Notes: generated by a model from the letters alone, not told the origin. A stretch of DNA of 61,535 bases from Oleiphilus sp. (GCA_006212045.1 PZPK01000028.1:1-61535); one strand, 5' to 3'. Shown: positions 31,922 through 46,173, counted from the stretch's first letter. Program-made: numbers and translations.

Positions 31922-33178
31922 TCAGACTGATTTTCCGGGCGCCACCTGGCTCGCCCGGGCGGCGATTATTTCTACAATCTTTTGCGACAAAGCCGCTTTA
32001 CTTTGTTCCGGTAATTCAACCATTTGCTCTCGACATAGAACATGCACAGCGTTACGGTCACTGTTAAACCCGATCCCTTTTTTGGATACGTCATTGGCGA
32101 TGATCATATCGAGATTTTTCTTTTCCATCTTGGCTTTTGCATAAGCCAATAGATCATTCGTTTCTGCAGCAAACCCCACCACAAAAGGTTTATCCGGCTT
32201 CGCAGCAATGCTGGCTACAATATCGGGATTCTGGCACAGCTTTAGCACCAGATCACTATCCCCCTTCTTCTTCATCTTCGATGACGCAACCGTTTCAACC
32301 CGGTAGTCCGCGACCGCCGCCGCTGCGACAAAAATATCACAACCGTCAGAGACCGCTTCTTCTGCAACCGACAGCATTTCACAGGCAGAAGTCACCTGTA
32401 TACACCGAACACCCATCGGGGCTGAAATATCTACAGGGCCCGACACAAGAACCACCTCCGCACCCGACGCAGAGAAAGCAGCTGCCAGTGCATAGCCCAT
32501 TTTCCCCGAACTGTGGTTACTGATATAACGTACCGGGTCGATCGCTTCTCGGGTTGGGCCCGCCGTAATGACAACTCGCGTCCCGGTTAGATCAGTTTTT
32601 TTATTCTGCTGCAGGTTTTTATTGTCGAAAAATTCTACGACACGATGTGCGAGCTCTTCCGGTTCCAGCAACCGCCCCGGCCCCGTATCGCCGCAAGCCT
32701 GAGCACCTTCACCAGGCCCCCAAATTTCACAGGTACCAGCCAGACTATCCCGCAGTTTCGCAATATTCAGCTGTGTGATCGGGTGCCGCCACATCGCCTG
32801 ATTCATTGCCGGCGCTATGGCGACCTTGGATTGTGTTGCCAACAGAAGAGTTGTGAGCAAATCAGAAGCCTGCCCATGAGCATAGAGTGATATGATATTT
32901 GCCGTCGCCGGCGCAATCAGAATCAAATCCGGCCATTTCGCCAGTTCGATATGCCCCATGCCCGCTTCGGCATCGGAATCGAGCAGCTCTGTATGCACGG
33001 GATTGCCCGACAGGGCCTGAAATGTCAGAGGAGACACAAACTCGGTTGCGCCACGGGTCATCACCACGCGCACGAGACACCCTTTCCGGGTTAGTTGTCG
33101 GCACAGATCCGCTGCCTTGTAAGCCGCGATGCCCCCTGTAACCCCCAGAAGTATTTTTTTACCTTCCAAACTCGCCAT
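31922..33178 (-). CDS. coaBC: Bifunctional phosphopantothenoylcysteine decarboxylase/synthetase
   Basis: About 418 residues making 4'-phosphopantetheine for coenzyme A. The N-terminal flavin-dependent CoaC domain (about 1-190) shows GVTGGIAAYKA and the PAMNQAMW substrate loop. The C-terminal CoaB domain (about 190-418) shows TAGPTREAIDPVRYISN and the NDVS segment. I prefer the ATG at 33178, since MASLEGKKILLGVTGG matches the usual N-terminus; the frame extends to a TTG at 33193. It is followed by dut, as in many gammaproteobacteria. Confidence 0.95.
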   Translation of the reverse strand: MASLEGKKILLGVTGGIAAYKAADLCRQLTRKGCLVRVVMTRGATEFVSPLTFQALSGNPVHTELLDSDAEAGMGHIELAKWPDLILIAPATANIISLYAHGQASDLLTTLLLATQSKVAIAPAMNQAMWRHPITQLNIAKLRDSLAGTCEIWGPGEGAQACGDTGPGRLLEPEELAHRVVEFFDNKNLQQNKKTDLTGTRVVITAGPTREAIDPVRYISNHSSGKMGYALAAAFSASGAEVVLVSGPVDISAPMGVRCIQVTSACEMLSVAEEAVSDGCDIFVAAAAVADYRVETVASSKMKKKGDSDLVLKLCQNPDIVASIAAKPDKPFVVGFAAETNDLLAYAKAKMEKKNLDMIIANDVSKKGIGFNSDRNAVHVLCREQMVELPEQSKAALSQKIVEIIAARASQVAPGKSV

Positions 33179-33233
33179 CACTTGTTTTATCAAACATTCA
33201 GCAAAGTATTTGGTACCGCAGTTTAATACAAAA

Positions 33234-33270
33234 AAGCCCGGCTTGGTTCCATTAAAACCAAGCCGGGCTT
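33234..33270 (-). terminator. Rho-independent terminator of the second cold-shock gene
   Basis: Perfect 15-bp stem 33234-33248 / 33256-33270 with a 7-base loop. On the minus strand it is followed by a T-run (the A-run at 33230-33235 read in reverse). It ends the cold-shock transcript before coaBC. A T-run on the plus strand (33273-33278) makes it possibly bidirectional. Confidence 0.93.
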
Positions 33271-33289
33271 ACTTTTTTGTGCCGCTAGC

Positions 33290-33499
33290 TTATACAGGCG
33301 TCACGTTTTCAGCTTGAGGACCTTTGTTGCCCTGACCGATAGTAAACTCTACCGCCTGGCCATCAGACAATGTTTTGAATCCGTCTGCCTGAATCGCACT
33401 GAAGTGTACGAAGACATCCGGACCATTGTCCTGCTCAATAAAACCAAAACCTTTTGACTCGTTAAAAAACTTAACTTTTCCTGTAACTCGATCTGACAT
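33290..33499 (-). CDS. Cold-shock domain protein (CspA family), second copy
   Basis: A 69-residue cold-shock domain with RNP1 KGFGFI and RNP2 VFVHF. It differs from the copy at 9028-9237 mainly in the N-terminal ([11 protein letters not shown]) and C-terminal segments. It has its own terminator and about 240 bases upstream before the divergent nth gene, room for a long regulated leader. Confidence 0.96.
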   Translation of the reverse strand: MSDRVTGKVKFFNESKGFGFIEQDNGPDVFVHFSAIQADGFKTLSDGQAVEFTIGQGNKGPQAENVTPV

Positions 33500-33739
33500 A
33501 ACTATATCCTAAAAACGTAAAACAAAAAGGCCGACAAAAAACTGGATATAACTTATGTTTGACCAAACGACAGACAACAAACGTGCGAGGAATTTGGTAA
33601 CCGCTAAATGCATCAGGGATGAACCCTGAAGCTTTCACCGATTCCCTTAACATAACAATAGCCGGATTTTCTTGGCTATCGGCAGTATAACCCTTCCTCC
33701 GACGATGTCAAAAAACATAAGCCTGATAAAACGCAAAAA

Positions 33740-34378
33740 ATGAACAAAGCAAAAAGAACCGAAATATTTGAACGATTCAGAAACGAGAACCCTGAACCGA
33801 CAACAGAGCTTGAATACTCCAACGCATTTGAACTTCTCATCGCCGTTATCCTGTCCGCACAAGCGACGGACAAAGGCGTCAATATCGCCACTCGAAAACT
33901 GTTTCCTGTTGCCAACACGCCGGAGTCCATACTGGCACTGGGGGAGGATGGCCTCAAGAAATACATCAAAACCATTGGTCTGTTTAACAGCAAGGCCGAG
34001 AACATTATCAAGACCTGCCGACTGCTGATCGAAAAGCATCACTCCGAGATCCCGGACGATAGAGAAGCCCTGGAGGCGCTTCCCGGCGTCGGCCGAAAAA
34101 CAGCCAACGTTGTCCTGAACACGGCTTTTGGACACCCTACCATGGCGGTAGACACTCACATTTTCAGAGTATCAAACCGGACGCGCATGGCGCCGGGCAA
34201 GACCGTACTGGAAGTTGAAAAGAAACTGTTAAAGTTTGTTCCCGGAGAGTTTTTGCTGGACGCCCATCACTGGCTGATACTCCATGGCAGATACACCTGC
34301 ACCGCGCGCAAACCTAAATGCGGAGCCTGCCTGATAGAAGACCTGTGCGAATTCAAACAGAAGTCCGAATACGAATAG
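33740..34378 (+). CDS. nth: Endonuclease III
   Basis: A 212-residue base-excision repair glycosylase/AP lyase that removes oxidised pyrimidines. The helix-hairpin-helix [10 protein letters not shown] holds catalytic Lys120, and Asp138 lies in VDTHI. The [4Fe-4S] cysteines are C187, C194, C197 and C203, the same spacing as in E. coli. It stands alone here, divergent from the cold-shock gene, rather than behind the rnf genes. Confidence 0.97.
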   Translation: MNKAKRTEIFERFRNENPEPTTELEYSNAFELLIAVILSAQATDKGVNIATRKLFPVANTPESILALGEDGLKKYIKTIGLFNSKAENIIKTCRLLIEKHHSEIPDDREALEALPGVGRKTANVVLNTAFGHPTMAVDTHIFRVSNRTRMAPGKTVLEVEKKLLKFVPGEFLLDAHHWLILHGRYTCTARKPKCGACLIEDLCEFKQKSEYE

Positions 34379-34510
34379 AGCCGCAAGCAAAGCAGAATGA
34401 AATCAATAATTACCGCGGGCAAAGTCATCATCAGTTTTGAAGAGCAGTGCCATATCATCAAGACACTGAAAGCTGGCTTGCACTAAGGAAAGTACAAAGG
34501 ATATAACGAT

Positions 34511-34542
34511 AAAAGCCGTTTGATATGGATCAAACGGCTTTT
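34511..34542. terminator. Bidirectional rho-independent terminator between nth and rpoS
   Basis: Perfect 14-bp stem AAAAGCCGTTTGAT (34511-34524) / ATCAAACGGCTTTT (34529-34542) with loop ATGG. A-run and T-run on the two sides allow termination from nth (+) and rpoS (-). It lies about 130 bases after nth and 85 after rpoS. Confidence 0.88.
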
Positions 34543-34624
34543 TCAATAAGGCGGTCTTAAATTTCCAAAAAGGATGCTGGGTCAGGCTTGTCAAAAATCA
34601 GCTGACAATCAAGCCCCACCTCAC

Positions 34625-35602
34625 TTATTTGAACAGGGTTTCTCCGCTCAAACCCTGCTTCTCCAGAATGTCACGCAGTCGCTTCAAGGCCTCTACCTGA
34701 ATCTGTCTGACACGTTCACGCGTCAGACCAATCTCGTGACCAACCTCTTCCAGTGTACTCATCTTGTAGCCGCGCAATCCGAAACGTCGGGCAAGCACTT
34801 CCTGCTGCTTGCTTGAAAGCTGGTCAAGCCAGCCATCAATACTGCCTCTCAAGTCACTATCCTGCAGTAACTCAGCAGGATCTGCAGCCGCTTCATCGGG
34901 CACTGTATCCAATAATGACTTGTCACCATTTCCGCCGATTGGCGTATCCACAGAAGCAATACGTTCATTCAGGCCAAGCATGCGCTTAACATCAGCTACC
35001 GGCTTGTCCAACAGATCCGCAATTTCTTCCGGTGACGGTTCGTGATCAAGTTTCTGAGTCAGCTCTCGCGCTGCTCGCAGGTAGAGATTCAATTCTTTTA
35101 CAACATGTATAGGCAGACGAATAGTGCGCGTCTGGTTCATGATCGCGCGTTCAATGGTCTGTCGAATCCACCATGTTGCGTAGGTCGAAAAGCGGAACCC
35201 CCGCTCAGGATCAAATTTCTCAACCGCTCGAATCAGCCCCAGATTGCCTTCTTCAATCAGATCCAGCAGGGTCAATCCACGGTTAACATAGCGTCGGGCA
35301 ATTTTTACGACAAGTCGCAGATTACTCTCAATCATGCGCTTGCGGCCCGCTTCGTCGCCCGACTGCGCCAGGCGTGCAAAGTAAACTTCTTCTTCTGCTG
35401 ACAGCAGAGGTGAAAAGCCGATCTCGTTCAAATAGATTTGGGTCGCATCGAGCTGACGATAGGACTGGCCTTCCGCCCGCGTTGTTCGGCGACTATCGAT
35501 AGAAGTTACGACCGATGCGATTTCACTCGCCTCATCAACTTCTCCATGCTCGTTCGCATCGTATTCGACGTTGTCAAAAAGTGCTTCTCTTTCCGCTGAC
35601 AT
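34625..35602 (-). CDS. rpoS: RNA polymerase sigma factor RpoS
   Basis: A 325-residue stationary-phase/general stress sigma factor. Region 1.2 ([15 protein letters not shown]), region 2 ([49 protein letters not shown]), region 3 and region 4 ([19 protein letters not shown]) are all present. The ATG at 35602 is chosen because TTTGGAG lies six bases upstream; the frame extends four codons to a TTG. It follows nlpD closely, as in E. coli and Pseudomonas, where the main rpoS promoter lies inside nlpD. Confidence 0.97.
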   Translation of the reverse strand: MSAEREALFDNVEYDANEHGEVDEASEIASVVTSIDSRRTTRAEGQSYRQLDATQIYLNEIGFSPLLSAEEEVYFARLAQSGDEAGRKRMIESNLRLVVKIARRYVNRGLTLLDLIEEGNLGLIRAVEKFDPERGFRFSTYATWWIRQTIERAIMNQTRTIRLPIHVVKELNLYLRAARELTQKLDHEPSPEEIADLLDKPVADVKRMLGLNERIASVDTPIGGNGDKSLLDTVPDEAAADPAELLQDSDLRGSIDGWLDQLSSKQQEVLARRFGLRGYKMSTLEEVGHEIGLTRERVRQIQVEALKRLRDILEKQGLSGETLFK

Positions 35603-35712
35603 AATAATCTCCAAACTTATTATTGTGCGTCCCGCCAGCTCGCAACCAGCACTTCGGACACCTAGTTGTATTTTGACTGGCTAGAGTTTGTCAGACGACT
35701 CACTGCAACCAA

Positions 35713-36546
35713 CTACCTCGATGGCAAATACTTCAACGGATCAACGGGTTTACCCTCTTTCCTGATCTCAAAATGAAGCTTGACGCGATCTACACCCGAA
35801 CGACCCATTTCCGCAATCTTTTGGCCTTTTGTTATTTTTTGACCTTCCTTGACCAGAATCCTGCGGTTATGTGCATAAGCACTCAGGAATTGTTCGTTGT
35901 GATTAACGATCACCAAATTGCCGTACCCCAGTAACCCGCTTCCCGAATAAACCACTTCTCCTGCAGCCGCCGCGAGTATCGGATCACCCAAACTTCCGCC
36001 AATGTCCAAACCTTTATTCAACTTCAGCGGAGAGTTTGTTTTTTTCCCAACTGAGTACTTGGCAAGTATCGGGCCAGAATGCGGCCAACTCCATTTTATG
36101 TCTTTGAGTTTTCTATGTTTTTTGATTTTTGTAACTTGGTTACGAAACTGCTTACTGTCTTTACTTTTTGTTACATTAGAGCCTTGACTGGCATACTGCC
36201 CCGCAACTTTAGCGGCGCTTGATCCGCTGTTTTCCCTGCGCTCCAGATCAATTTTCTGCCCGGGTGTAATGACGAAGGGAGCGGCAATACCATTGTTTGC
36301 AGCCAACTCCCTGAAGTCCCGTCCATAGCGCCATGCAATGCGATATAGCGTCTCGCCTTCGCGCACAACATGAGTACCGAAGTAAACTGGCGGGTTGAAG
36401 GATTCGTCATGGTAAATACCTGGCTGAGTGCAGGCCTGCAGGGCCAAAACCAACCAGATACATAAAGTTACATTTGAGATAAAGACGCGACCGAACTGTC
36501 GCCACAGCGCCGTAAAAGGATACTTTATGATCAATTCAGGTCGCAC
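35713..36546 (-). CDS. nlpD: Lipoprotein NlpD, amidase activator with degenerate LytM domain
   Basis: A 277-residue outer-membrane lipoprotein; its lipobox LALQAC gives acylated Cys39. A LysM domain (about 58-102, VREGETLYRIAWRYG) binds peptidoglycan. The C-terminal LytM domain (about 160-277) lacks the zinc ligands: KGLDIG stands where HKGxD is expected, and only one histidine of the HxH pair remains (KLHFEI). That is the known design of NlpD/EnvC, which activates AmiC-type amidases during division. GTG start with GGGA five bases upstream. The gene is followed by rpoS. Confidence 0.93.
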   Translation of the reverse strand: MRPELIIKYPFTALWRQFGRVFISNVTLCIWLVLALQACTQPGIYHDESFNPPVYFGTHVVREGETLYRIAWRYGRDFRELAANNGIAAPFVITPGQKIDLERRENSGSSAAKVAGQYASQGSNVTKSKDSKQFRNQVTKIKKHRKLKDIKWSWPHSGPILAKYSVGKKTNSPLKLNKGLDIGGSLGDPILAAAAGEVVYSGSGLLGYGNLVIVNHNEQFLSAYAHNRRILVKEGQKITKGQKIAEMGRSGVDRVKLHFEIRKEGKPVDPLKYLPSR

Positions 36547-36733
36547 GAATATCCCGCAATAGAATTAATACTTATTTCTTAATTACATAATGGAATATAA
36601 TCTAGAAACAGTATTAAGGTTGACAGCTAAGTTGTTAATCTATATTCGAATAACACTACAACATTTCTTGGGTCGTTACGTTACAAATACCTACAGGTGT
36701 TACCAAACGAAACGCCTATTCTCTTTGACTGCT

Positions 36734-37696
36734 TCACTTTTCAGCGCCTCCGTTTGCCGCCCAACGCTCAAGTACCAGAACACCCAGCATCGCCCCCAAG
36801 GCACAAATAATGGCGATCAATAACTGGGGGTCCGTATCGGTCACTGCCAGATATTCACCTGGCAATACGTTGGACTGCAACAAAGGCACCTGTTCACCAT
36901 GACGATTGGCCCTGTAGCTCAAAGTTTCTTTCCAGGGCCACACCTTATCCAAAGCACCGATCATAAATCCCGTCAACAGCGCCATCACCAGCTGCCTGCG
37001 GTTTGCCAGAGCCCAAGCCAACACATTCACAAAAGTGAGCAAACCCAAGAGACACCCCGCTGCAAATACCATTAGCACAACCAGATCAAAAGATTGGATT
37101 GCCCCCAGTATCAAACTATAGCTGCCGAGTAGGACGAGAATAAAACTTCCCGAAATGCCAGGTAAAATCATGGCACAAATCGCAATCGCGCCAGAAAAAA
37201 ACACTGTCGTCAAACCGCCATCTAATTGCCCTGGAGCTGCCCGGGAAATCATCACGGCGAGCACCACACCAAGCACTAGAACCAGCCAGTTTCTGAAGTC
37301 TCGGATGTGCACTTCTCTAAGCACAAAGAATACAGAAGCCAGGATCAACCCGAAGAAAAAAGACCACAGCGGAATCGGGTGGGTTTCCAACAAATACACA
37401 ATCAACCGGGAAGCGACTACGACGCTGGTTAGAATGCCTACCAGCAAGGTCGACAAAAAAGTACCATCAATACCTTGCCAGAACGCTCCAGGCTTACGAT
37501 GACTCAGGAGGCTAAAAAACTCGGGAACAATGCTACGAATTGCCAGAATCAAACGTTCATAAATTCCGGTAATAAACGCAATCGTCCCGCCAGATACACC
37601 GGGAACAATGTCCGCAGCCCCCATTAGCAATCCCTTCGCAAAAAGCCAGACATCGATCTTCAACGGGCTGATCTCCCCAGATTGGCGTTTAAACAA
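36734..37696 (-). CDS. DUF368 membrane protein, undecaprenyl phosphate translocase-like
   Basis: A 320-residue polytopic inner membrane protein with about eight to nine hydrophobic segments. The family signature is seen twice: MGAADIVPGVSGGTIAF near residue 35 and MILPGISGSFILVLLG near residue 180. Recent work assigns DUF368 proteins (PopT) to recycling of the undecaprenyl phosphate carrier across the membrane. That role is assumed here from the family. It lies 22 bases after pcm and before nlpD, with 187 AT-rich bases in between. Confidence 0.88.
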   Translation of the reverse strand: MFKRQSGEISPLKIDVWLFAKGLLMGAADIVPGVSGGTIAFITGIYERLILAIRSIVPEFFSLLSHRKPGAFWQGIDGTFLSTLLVGILTSVVVASRLIVYLLETHPIPLWSFFFGLILASVFFVLREVHIRDFRNWLVLVLGVVLAVMISRAAPGQLDGGLTTVFFSGAIAICAMILPGISGSFILVLLGSYSLILGAIQSFDLVVLMVFAAGCLLGLLTFVNVLAWALANRRQLVMALLTGFMIGALDKVWPWKETLSYRANRHGEQVPLLQSNVLPGEYLAVTDTDPQLLIAIICALGAMLGVLVLERWAANGGAEK

Positions 37697-37718
37697 AATT
37701 CTATCCGGAACTGCGTCT

Positions 37719-38381
37719 TTAGCGAACAGTTCCGGGCAGGAAAGGAACGAACAGAACCTGCTCTATCACTTGCCGGTCAACCACAGCTCCGCGCCGGGTC
37801 AAAACCGTCAGACTTTGCTCAGCTCCGCCCAGAGGCGCAATGATTCGCCCCCCGTCTTTCACCTGACGCAGTAAGTCCTCAGGCAGATCCTCTGGCGCTG
37901 CGGTGACAATAATGACATCGTAAGGGCCACTCTCGGGCCATCCCATACCGCCATCAGCATGGCGCGCATAAAGATTTCTCAGGCCTATCTTTCTGAACCG
38001 GCTGCGCGCCTTGTCCAACAAGGGCAAAATTCGTTCGACGGAATAAACCTCATCAACCAATCGGGCCAGAATTGCCGCCTGATAACCCGAGCCCGTCCCT
38101 AGCTCCAGTACACGCCGCGGATTGGTTTCCATCACCAGCTCCGTCATTCTGGCAACAATATAAGGCTGGGATATTGTCTGATTGTGTCCAATCGGAAGCG
38201 CCGTATCTTCATAAGCCCGATGGGCCAGCGCTTCATCAAGAAATAGGTGGCGTGGCGTTTCGGCAATCGCTGCCAACACTTCTTCATTGACGATTCCCTT
38301 GTCTCTCAAACGTTGCACCAGCCGCATTCGGGTGCGCCGGGATGTCATTCCTATCCCAGTAATTTCAGACGATTCAATCAC
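37719..38381 (-). CDS. pcm: Protein-L-isoaspartate O-methyltransferase
   Basis: A 220-residue AdoMet-dependent enzyme that repairs isoaspartyl damage in proteins. The AdoMet motif LELGTGSGYQAA and the substrate-site LPIGHNQTISQP are intact. The frame starts at a GTG (38381), six bases after surE; the ATG at 38348 (AGGA directly upstream) is the alternative and gives the more usual length of 209. Confidence 0.94.
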   Translation of the reverse strand: MIESSEITGIGMTSRRTRMRLVQRLRDKGIVNEEVLAAIAETPRHLFLDEALAHRAYEDTALPIGHNQTISQPYIVARMTELVMETNPRRVLELGTGSGYQAAILARLVDEVYSVERILPLLDKARSRFRKIGLRNLYARHADGGMGWPESGPYDVIIVTAAPEDLPEDLLRQVKDGGRIIAPLGGAEQSLTVLTRRGAVVDRQVIEQVLFVPFLPGTVR

Positions 38382-38387
38382 TAACCA

Positions 38388-39140
38388 CTACCCTTTTAAC
38401 CACTCTTCCAAACCGTGCATCGCTTCATGCAAGGTCATATCTACCTGTATGGGTGTCACTGACACGTAATCATTGGCTACCGCATGAAAATCAGTACCCG
38501 GCCCTGCGTCATCGCCTTCTCCCGCAACCGCTATCCAGAAGCGCTCCCGACCTCTGGGGTCGGAAATTGCATGCGGTCTCTGTCCCTTGGAACGATGACC
38601 GAGACGAGTCACCTTGACACCTTTAAGTGCCTCATAAGGTATATCTGGAACATTAACATTAAGAATAGTGCGCTTTAGCAATTCCAGTGGAGCACTTCTC
38701 GATAACAGATCCACGATGACTCTGGCGGCGGTAGCATACAAAAATTGACCGCGGTTCACCAATGAAACCGCAATCGGAGGAAGATCCAGAAAACGCCCCT
38801 CAATCGCCGCTGCAACAGTGCCCGAATACAACACATCATCGCCCAGGTTTTCATGGCTATTAATGCCGGACACAACACGCTCCACATCCTCGTCAAACAA
38901 TGCTGTTAACCCAATGTGCACGCTGTCAGTTGGTGTGCCATCAACACTGTAGTATCCGTTGCGTAATCGACTGACCCGTAATGGGCGTGATAATGTCAAA
39001 GATCCGCTCGCGCCACTATGGTCGCGATCAGGTGCCACAACCCGGATATCAGCGATTTCAGTTAAAGCATCCGCCAGACTCATCAGACCCTCGGCGTTGA
39101 CACCGTCGTCATTCGAAACCAAAAGTTTCATTTTGCTCAT
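38388..39140 (-). CDS. surE: 5'/3'-nucleotidase SurE
   Basis: A 250-residue metal-dependent survival protein acting on nucleoside monophosphates. The N-terminal metal site [10 protein letters not shown] and the [11 protein letters not shown] and [20 protein letters not shown] segments are conserved. Its ATG overlaps the truD stop by four bases (ATGA), so the two are translationally coupled. Confidence 0.95.
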   Translation of the reverse strand: MSKMKLLVSNDDGVNAEGLMSLADALTEIADIRVVAPDRDHSGASGSLTLSRPLRVSRLRNGYYSVDGTPTDSVHIGLTALFDEDVERVVSGINSHENLGDDVLYSGTVAAAIEGRFLDLPPIAVSLVNRGQFLYATAARVIVDLLSRSAPLELLKRTILNVNVPDIPYEALKGVKVTRLGHRSKGQRPHAISDPRGRERFWIAVAGEGDDAGPGTDFHAVANDYVSVTPIQVDMTLHEAMHGLEEWLKG

Positions 39141-40069
39141 GTTGACCCCGAAGCATTCTTTAACAAAAACAGCTCATCCAAAAGTGACGTCGCAAATACA
39201 CCGGGCGAAAGACTAAAGCTCAAGCGTAGCGAATTCTCTTCGCACTGCCATTCAAACTCATCGGGAACAATGCATAACGGCCGTCTGTCGAGTTTCATTC
39301 TATTCTTCCTGAGACCATTGACCAATCCCGGATATTGCTCAAAGACCGATGTTTCCAACTCCGAAACAGGTGCTACTCCGGACTGCGGATCGCCGTATAA
39401 CGCGCCCGTCGCCCCGGGAATATTCCAGGTTTCGTCAGTGACCCTCTGCGCCAGAATCAGATTAAAAAGATACGACCGTGCTGCAGAAAGATAGTAAGAT
39501 CGCTGACTTCGGCTTGCTTTGATTCTACCCTCAAAAAACGCTTCGCCACGCGTCAGATTCTCCCCATTTCTCCCAAATCGTTGCAGACCAAAATAATTTG
39601 GAAATCCAACTTTTTTCAGTTTTTCAAGGGCATTGAACAATGCATCATCCGGGCGGATCTCTCTTACGGTAATCTGAAAGCGATTGCCTCGGTGCTCTCC
39701 ACGCCGAAGCTTTTTAGGTTGCCTTAGAACTTCGATAACCTGCACCCCTTCAAGCCCGAGCCTAAACCAGTCGGCTTCAGCACGATTTCCAAGATAGATG
39801 CTGAACCATTGACGCGTGACCGCCCAACGATCCTTCAAACCGGAAACACCAACATCCATATCTCTGACACCGGCCTTACGCGCCAGTTGCCGCGCGACAT
39901 AGTCGGTATTCTGGCCGTTTTTCTCCAGCCATAGCCAAACATGCTCACCCGCATTTTCATCTGACGGGGTCAGCAATTCCTCGACAAAGAAATCTTCCGG
40001 TGCCGCTTTGAACACGGCCTTTTGCCGTGAAATGTTCAGAGCTCGCGGAAAGTCCAAGGGGTAAGTCAT
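39137..40069 (-). CDS. truD: tRNA pseudouridine(13) synthase
   Basis: About 310 residues. It makes pseudouridine 13 in tRNA-Glu. The catalytic aspartate lies in [12 protein letters not shown], and the GNRFQITVR and NYFGLQRFG motifs are typical. I set the start at the ATG 40069, because it overlaps the ispDF stop by four bases and begins [11 protein letters not shown]. The longer frame to 40108 would overlap ispDF by over 40 bases. Confidence 0.94.
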   Translation of the reverse strand: MTYPLDFPRALNISRQKAVFKAAPEDFFVEELLTPSDENAGEHVWLWLEKNGQNTDYVARQLARKAGVRDMDVGVSGLKDRWAVTRQWFSIYLGNRAEADWFRLGLEGVQVIEVLRQPKKLRRGEHRGNRFQITVREIRPDDALFNALEKLKKVGFPNYFGLQRFGRNGENLTRGEAFFEGRIKASRSQRSYYLSAARSYLFNLILAQRVTDETWNIPGATGALYGDPQSGVAPVSELETSVFEQYPGLVNGLRKNRMKLDRRPLCIVPDEFEWQCEENSLRLSFSLSPGVFATSLLDELFLLKNASGST

Positions 40070-41268
40070 TCCGGCTCCTTTGGAAACAGGATAACGCCCG
40101 CCTGACAAGCAATCCCTTCACCTCGACCAGTAAAGCCCAGCTTTTCAGTCGTCGTAGCCTTCAGACTGATTCGATCCGCCGGTAACATCAGGTCATCTGC
40201 AATCGCTCGCTGCATCTCGGGAATAAATTGCGCCAATTTAGGCTTTTCAGCAATGACGGTGAGATCAATGTTTCCGGTTTCATAGCCTGCATCGCTTACT
40301 TTATCGCGCACAGCGCGAAGTAACTGACGGCTATCAGCCCCTTTCCAGCAGGCGTCGGTGTCGGGAAAGTGCCGGCCAATGTCGCCCAAAGCCAGTGCAC
40401 CTAACATACCGTCCATTAAGGCATGCAAGACCACATCACCATCAGAGTGCGCCTTCAAGCCCTTATCAAAAGGGATAGTTACGCCGCCCAAGACCAAATG
40501 GCCGCCTTCTTCAAACGCATGTACATCAAAACCGGTCCCAACTCTGGGAAGTAAACGTGACTTATTTTCCATTTCTTTCATCGCGGTATGCAGATCTCCC
40601 GGCCGTGTAATTTTGATATTGTGACCGAGCGCTTCAAGTAATAAAGGACGACCACCAGCATATTCGATCGCAGAGCATTCATCGGTCACCGGCACCTGAT
40701 CATCGAGGCAAAGCTTCAGGGAACGCTTGAGCTCACTATAACGGAAGATCTGGGGAGTTAAAGCACGCCAAAGCCCCTCGCGGTCAACCGTGCCGCTGAC
40801 CTGAGCCTTTTCATTTGCTCGTTTGACCGTATCATGAATCGGCGCCGCCAGCAGCACCCCACTGGCGGGATTATTCGACAGGACCTCAAACAGGCGATCC
40901 AGGTCGGCTTCCTGGACACAGGGTCGGGCCGCATCATGCACCCAAATCCAGTCGTGTTCATTGGCACAGGATTCCAGGTGCTGCAAACCTGCGAATACGG
41001 TATCGACGCGCTCCTCGCCTCCGATATAGGAGACGATGCGAGATTCTCGCGCACACGGCAGGGTCTTCCAGTGCTGATCATCAGGGGAAATACCGACACA
41101 CACCGAATGAAATTCCGGTCGTCGGAGAAATACTGAAAGTGTTTTTTCGAGGACAGTCTCCCCGGACAGGGGAAGATACTGCTTGGGCCGGTCAGCCTGC
41201 ATTCGAGTGCCAAGGCCGGCAGCAGGAACAATAACCCAGTGCCTGGGTTCTGACACATGATGCTTCAT
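40066..41268 (-). CDS. ispDF: Bifunctional IspD/IspF
   Basis: A 400-residue fusion for the MEP isoprenoid pathway. Residues about 10-232 are IspD (CTP-binding [10 protein letters not shown], then WVHDAARPC), making CDP-methylerythritol. Residues about 243-400 are IspF (GFDVHAF metal site, [25 protein letters not shown]), making the cyclic diphosphate. A short linker ([12 protein letters not shown]) joins them in one unbroken frame. In most gammaproteobacteria ispD and ispF are separate adjacent genes. Both domains look complete and active. Confidence 0.95.
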   Translation of the reverse strand: MKHHVSEPRHWVIVPAAGLGTRMQADRPKQYLPLSGETVLEKTLSVFLRRPEFHSVCVGISPDDQHWKTLPCARESRIVSYIGGEERVDTVFAGLQHLESCANEHDWIWVHDAARPCVQEADLDRLFEVLSNNPASGVLLAAPIHDTVKRANEKAQVSGTVDREGLWRALTPQIFRYSELKRSLKLCLDDQVPVTDECSAIEYAGGRPLLLEALGHNIKITRPGDLHTAMKEMENKSRLLPRVGTGFDVHAFEEGGHLVLGGVTIPFDKGLKAHSDGDVVLHALMDGMLGALALGDIGRHFPDTDACWKGADSRQLLRAVRDKVSDAGYETGNIDLTVIAEKPKLAQFIPEMQRAIADDLMLPADRISLKATTTEKLGFTGRGEGIACQAGVILFPKEPE

Positions 41269-41272
41269 CTGT

Positions 41273-41551
41273 TTAGGGGCTGCTGCTTACCACAAGAAAA
41301 AAGGTTTCGTCGGGCTTAATCATTCCCAACTCCAGTCTGGCACGTTCTTCCACTGCCTCAAAACCACTTTTCAGGTCCATCACTTCAGCATCCAGCCTGG
41401 CATTACGTTCAGCCAATGACAAATTCACGACCCTTTGTTTGTGGATGTTATTCTCAAGCATTCGGGCTTCAGCAAAGCTACCTTCTCCTACCCAAAGACG
41501 AAACTGCAAACAGATAGTCAGCAGCAACATCACGCTCCACAACAACTTCAT
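41273..41551 (-). CDS. ftsB: Cell division protein FtsB
   Basis: A 92-residue bitopic division protein of the FtsB/DivIC family. One N-terminal membrane segment (about 3-20) is followed by a periplasmic coiled coil (about 30-65). It acts with FtsL and FtsQ to signal septal wall synthesis. It lies four bases before ispDF, in the conserved order eno-ftsB-ispD. Confidence 0.93.
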   Translation of the reverse strand: MKLLWSVMLLLTICLQFRLWVGEGSFAEARMLENNIHKQRVVNLSLAERNARLDAEVMDLKSGFEAVEERARLELGMIKPDETFFLVVSSSP

Positions 41552-41707
41552 TCAGGCAATCGTCTCTTTAGGCTTTGGCGGTAAACGGGTGGAATTTTTC
41601 TAAGAGAGACGGCAAGGGGCTCTATCCAGACAATAGGACATCCCTGCACACTCGCGCTCTTATGTTTTCACTCTAGCCCAGAAACTTTTCTTTGGCTAAA
41701 AGAAATA

Positions 41708-41734
41708 GAGTACGGATTTGTAATCTCCGTACTC
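41708..41734 (-). terminator. Terminator of the pyrG-kdsA-eno run
   Basis: Stem GAGTACGGA (41708-41716) / TCCGTACTC (41726-41734), followed on the minus strand by a T-rich stretch. It lies 17 bases after the eno stop. Confidence 0.75.
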
Positions 41735-41750
41735 CTCTATCGCACGGCGA

Positions 41751-43058
<1,308 letters not shown>

Positions 43059-43082
43059 TTAAAAGTATTCGATCGCCGCAGA

Positions 43083-45592
<2,510 letters not shown>

Positions 45593-45733
45593 TCAAAATT
45601 GGCCCGCGTATAAGACGCTTTGACCAGGTGAGCACAGTAAACATCAACAAATTAAAGAGGGGGAGATTCTCATCTAAAGATGGGGCGCCAGAATACCAGA
45701 AAGCGCAAATTGCCTCAATGCAGCGACAAGGCC

Positions 45734-46129
45734 TTACTTGACAATTTTCAGCGATGGTTTGGAGGACGAAGACGAACCATCAGGCTGTGAATCATCCGGA
45801 TTCGGTGGCTCTGGCGCTCCGGGTTCGGCACCAAACACCATCCCCTGTCCGTTTTCTTTCGCATAAATTGCCATCACAGCAATGACCGGCACATAGACCT
45901 GCATTGGCACTCCCCCGAATCGGGCACTGAACTGGATTGCCTCATCCTCAATACTCAATCCGCTCACTGCACCCGGACTGACATTCAGGATGATCTGTCC
46001 ATTGGTGACATAATCTTCGGGGACCCTGACTCCCTGAACGCCTGCATCAATCACGAGATAAGGTGTCATCTCGTTATCAACAATCCAGTCATTCAGTGCC
46101 CGAACCAGATATGGTCGACTCGGCGTCAT
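45734..46129 (-). CDS. sspB: ClpXP adaptor SspB
   Basis: About 131 residues. SspB delivers ssrA-tagged proteins to ClpXP. The substrate-binding domain (PYLVRALNDWI to about residue 100) is followed by a flexible acidic/Ser-rich linker. The tail PSLKIVK matches the ClpX-binding motif (LRVVK in E. coli). The ATG at 46129 has a very strong GGAGG site four bases upstream; the longer frame to 46165 is unlikely. Downstream partner of sspA. Confidence 0.95.
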   Translation of the reverse strand: MTPSRPYLVRALNDWIVDNEMTPYLVIDAGVQGVRVPEDYVTNGQIILNVSPGAVSGLSIEDEAIQFSARFGGVPMQVYVPVIAVMAIYAKENGQGMVFGAEPGAPEPPNPDDSQPDGSSSSSKPSLKIVK

Positions 46130-46173
46130 GCCCCCTCCAAGTAATATATGCGCCAATGGTTCCAAGAATGCGC

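Noticed and set aside
35713-36546. NlpD as an active M23 peptidase
   Set aside because: The zinc ligands of the HxxxD and HxH motifs are missing, as in known amidase activators.
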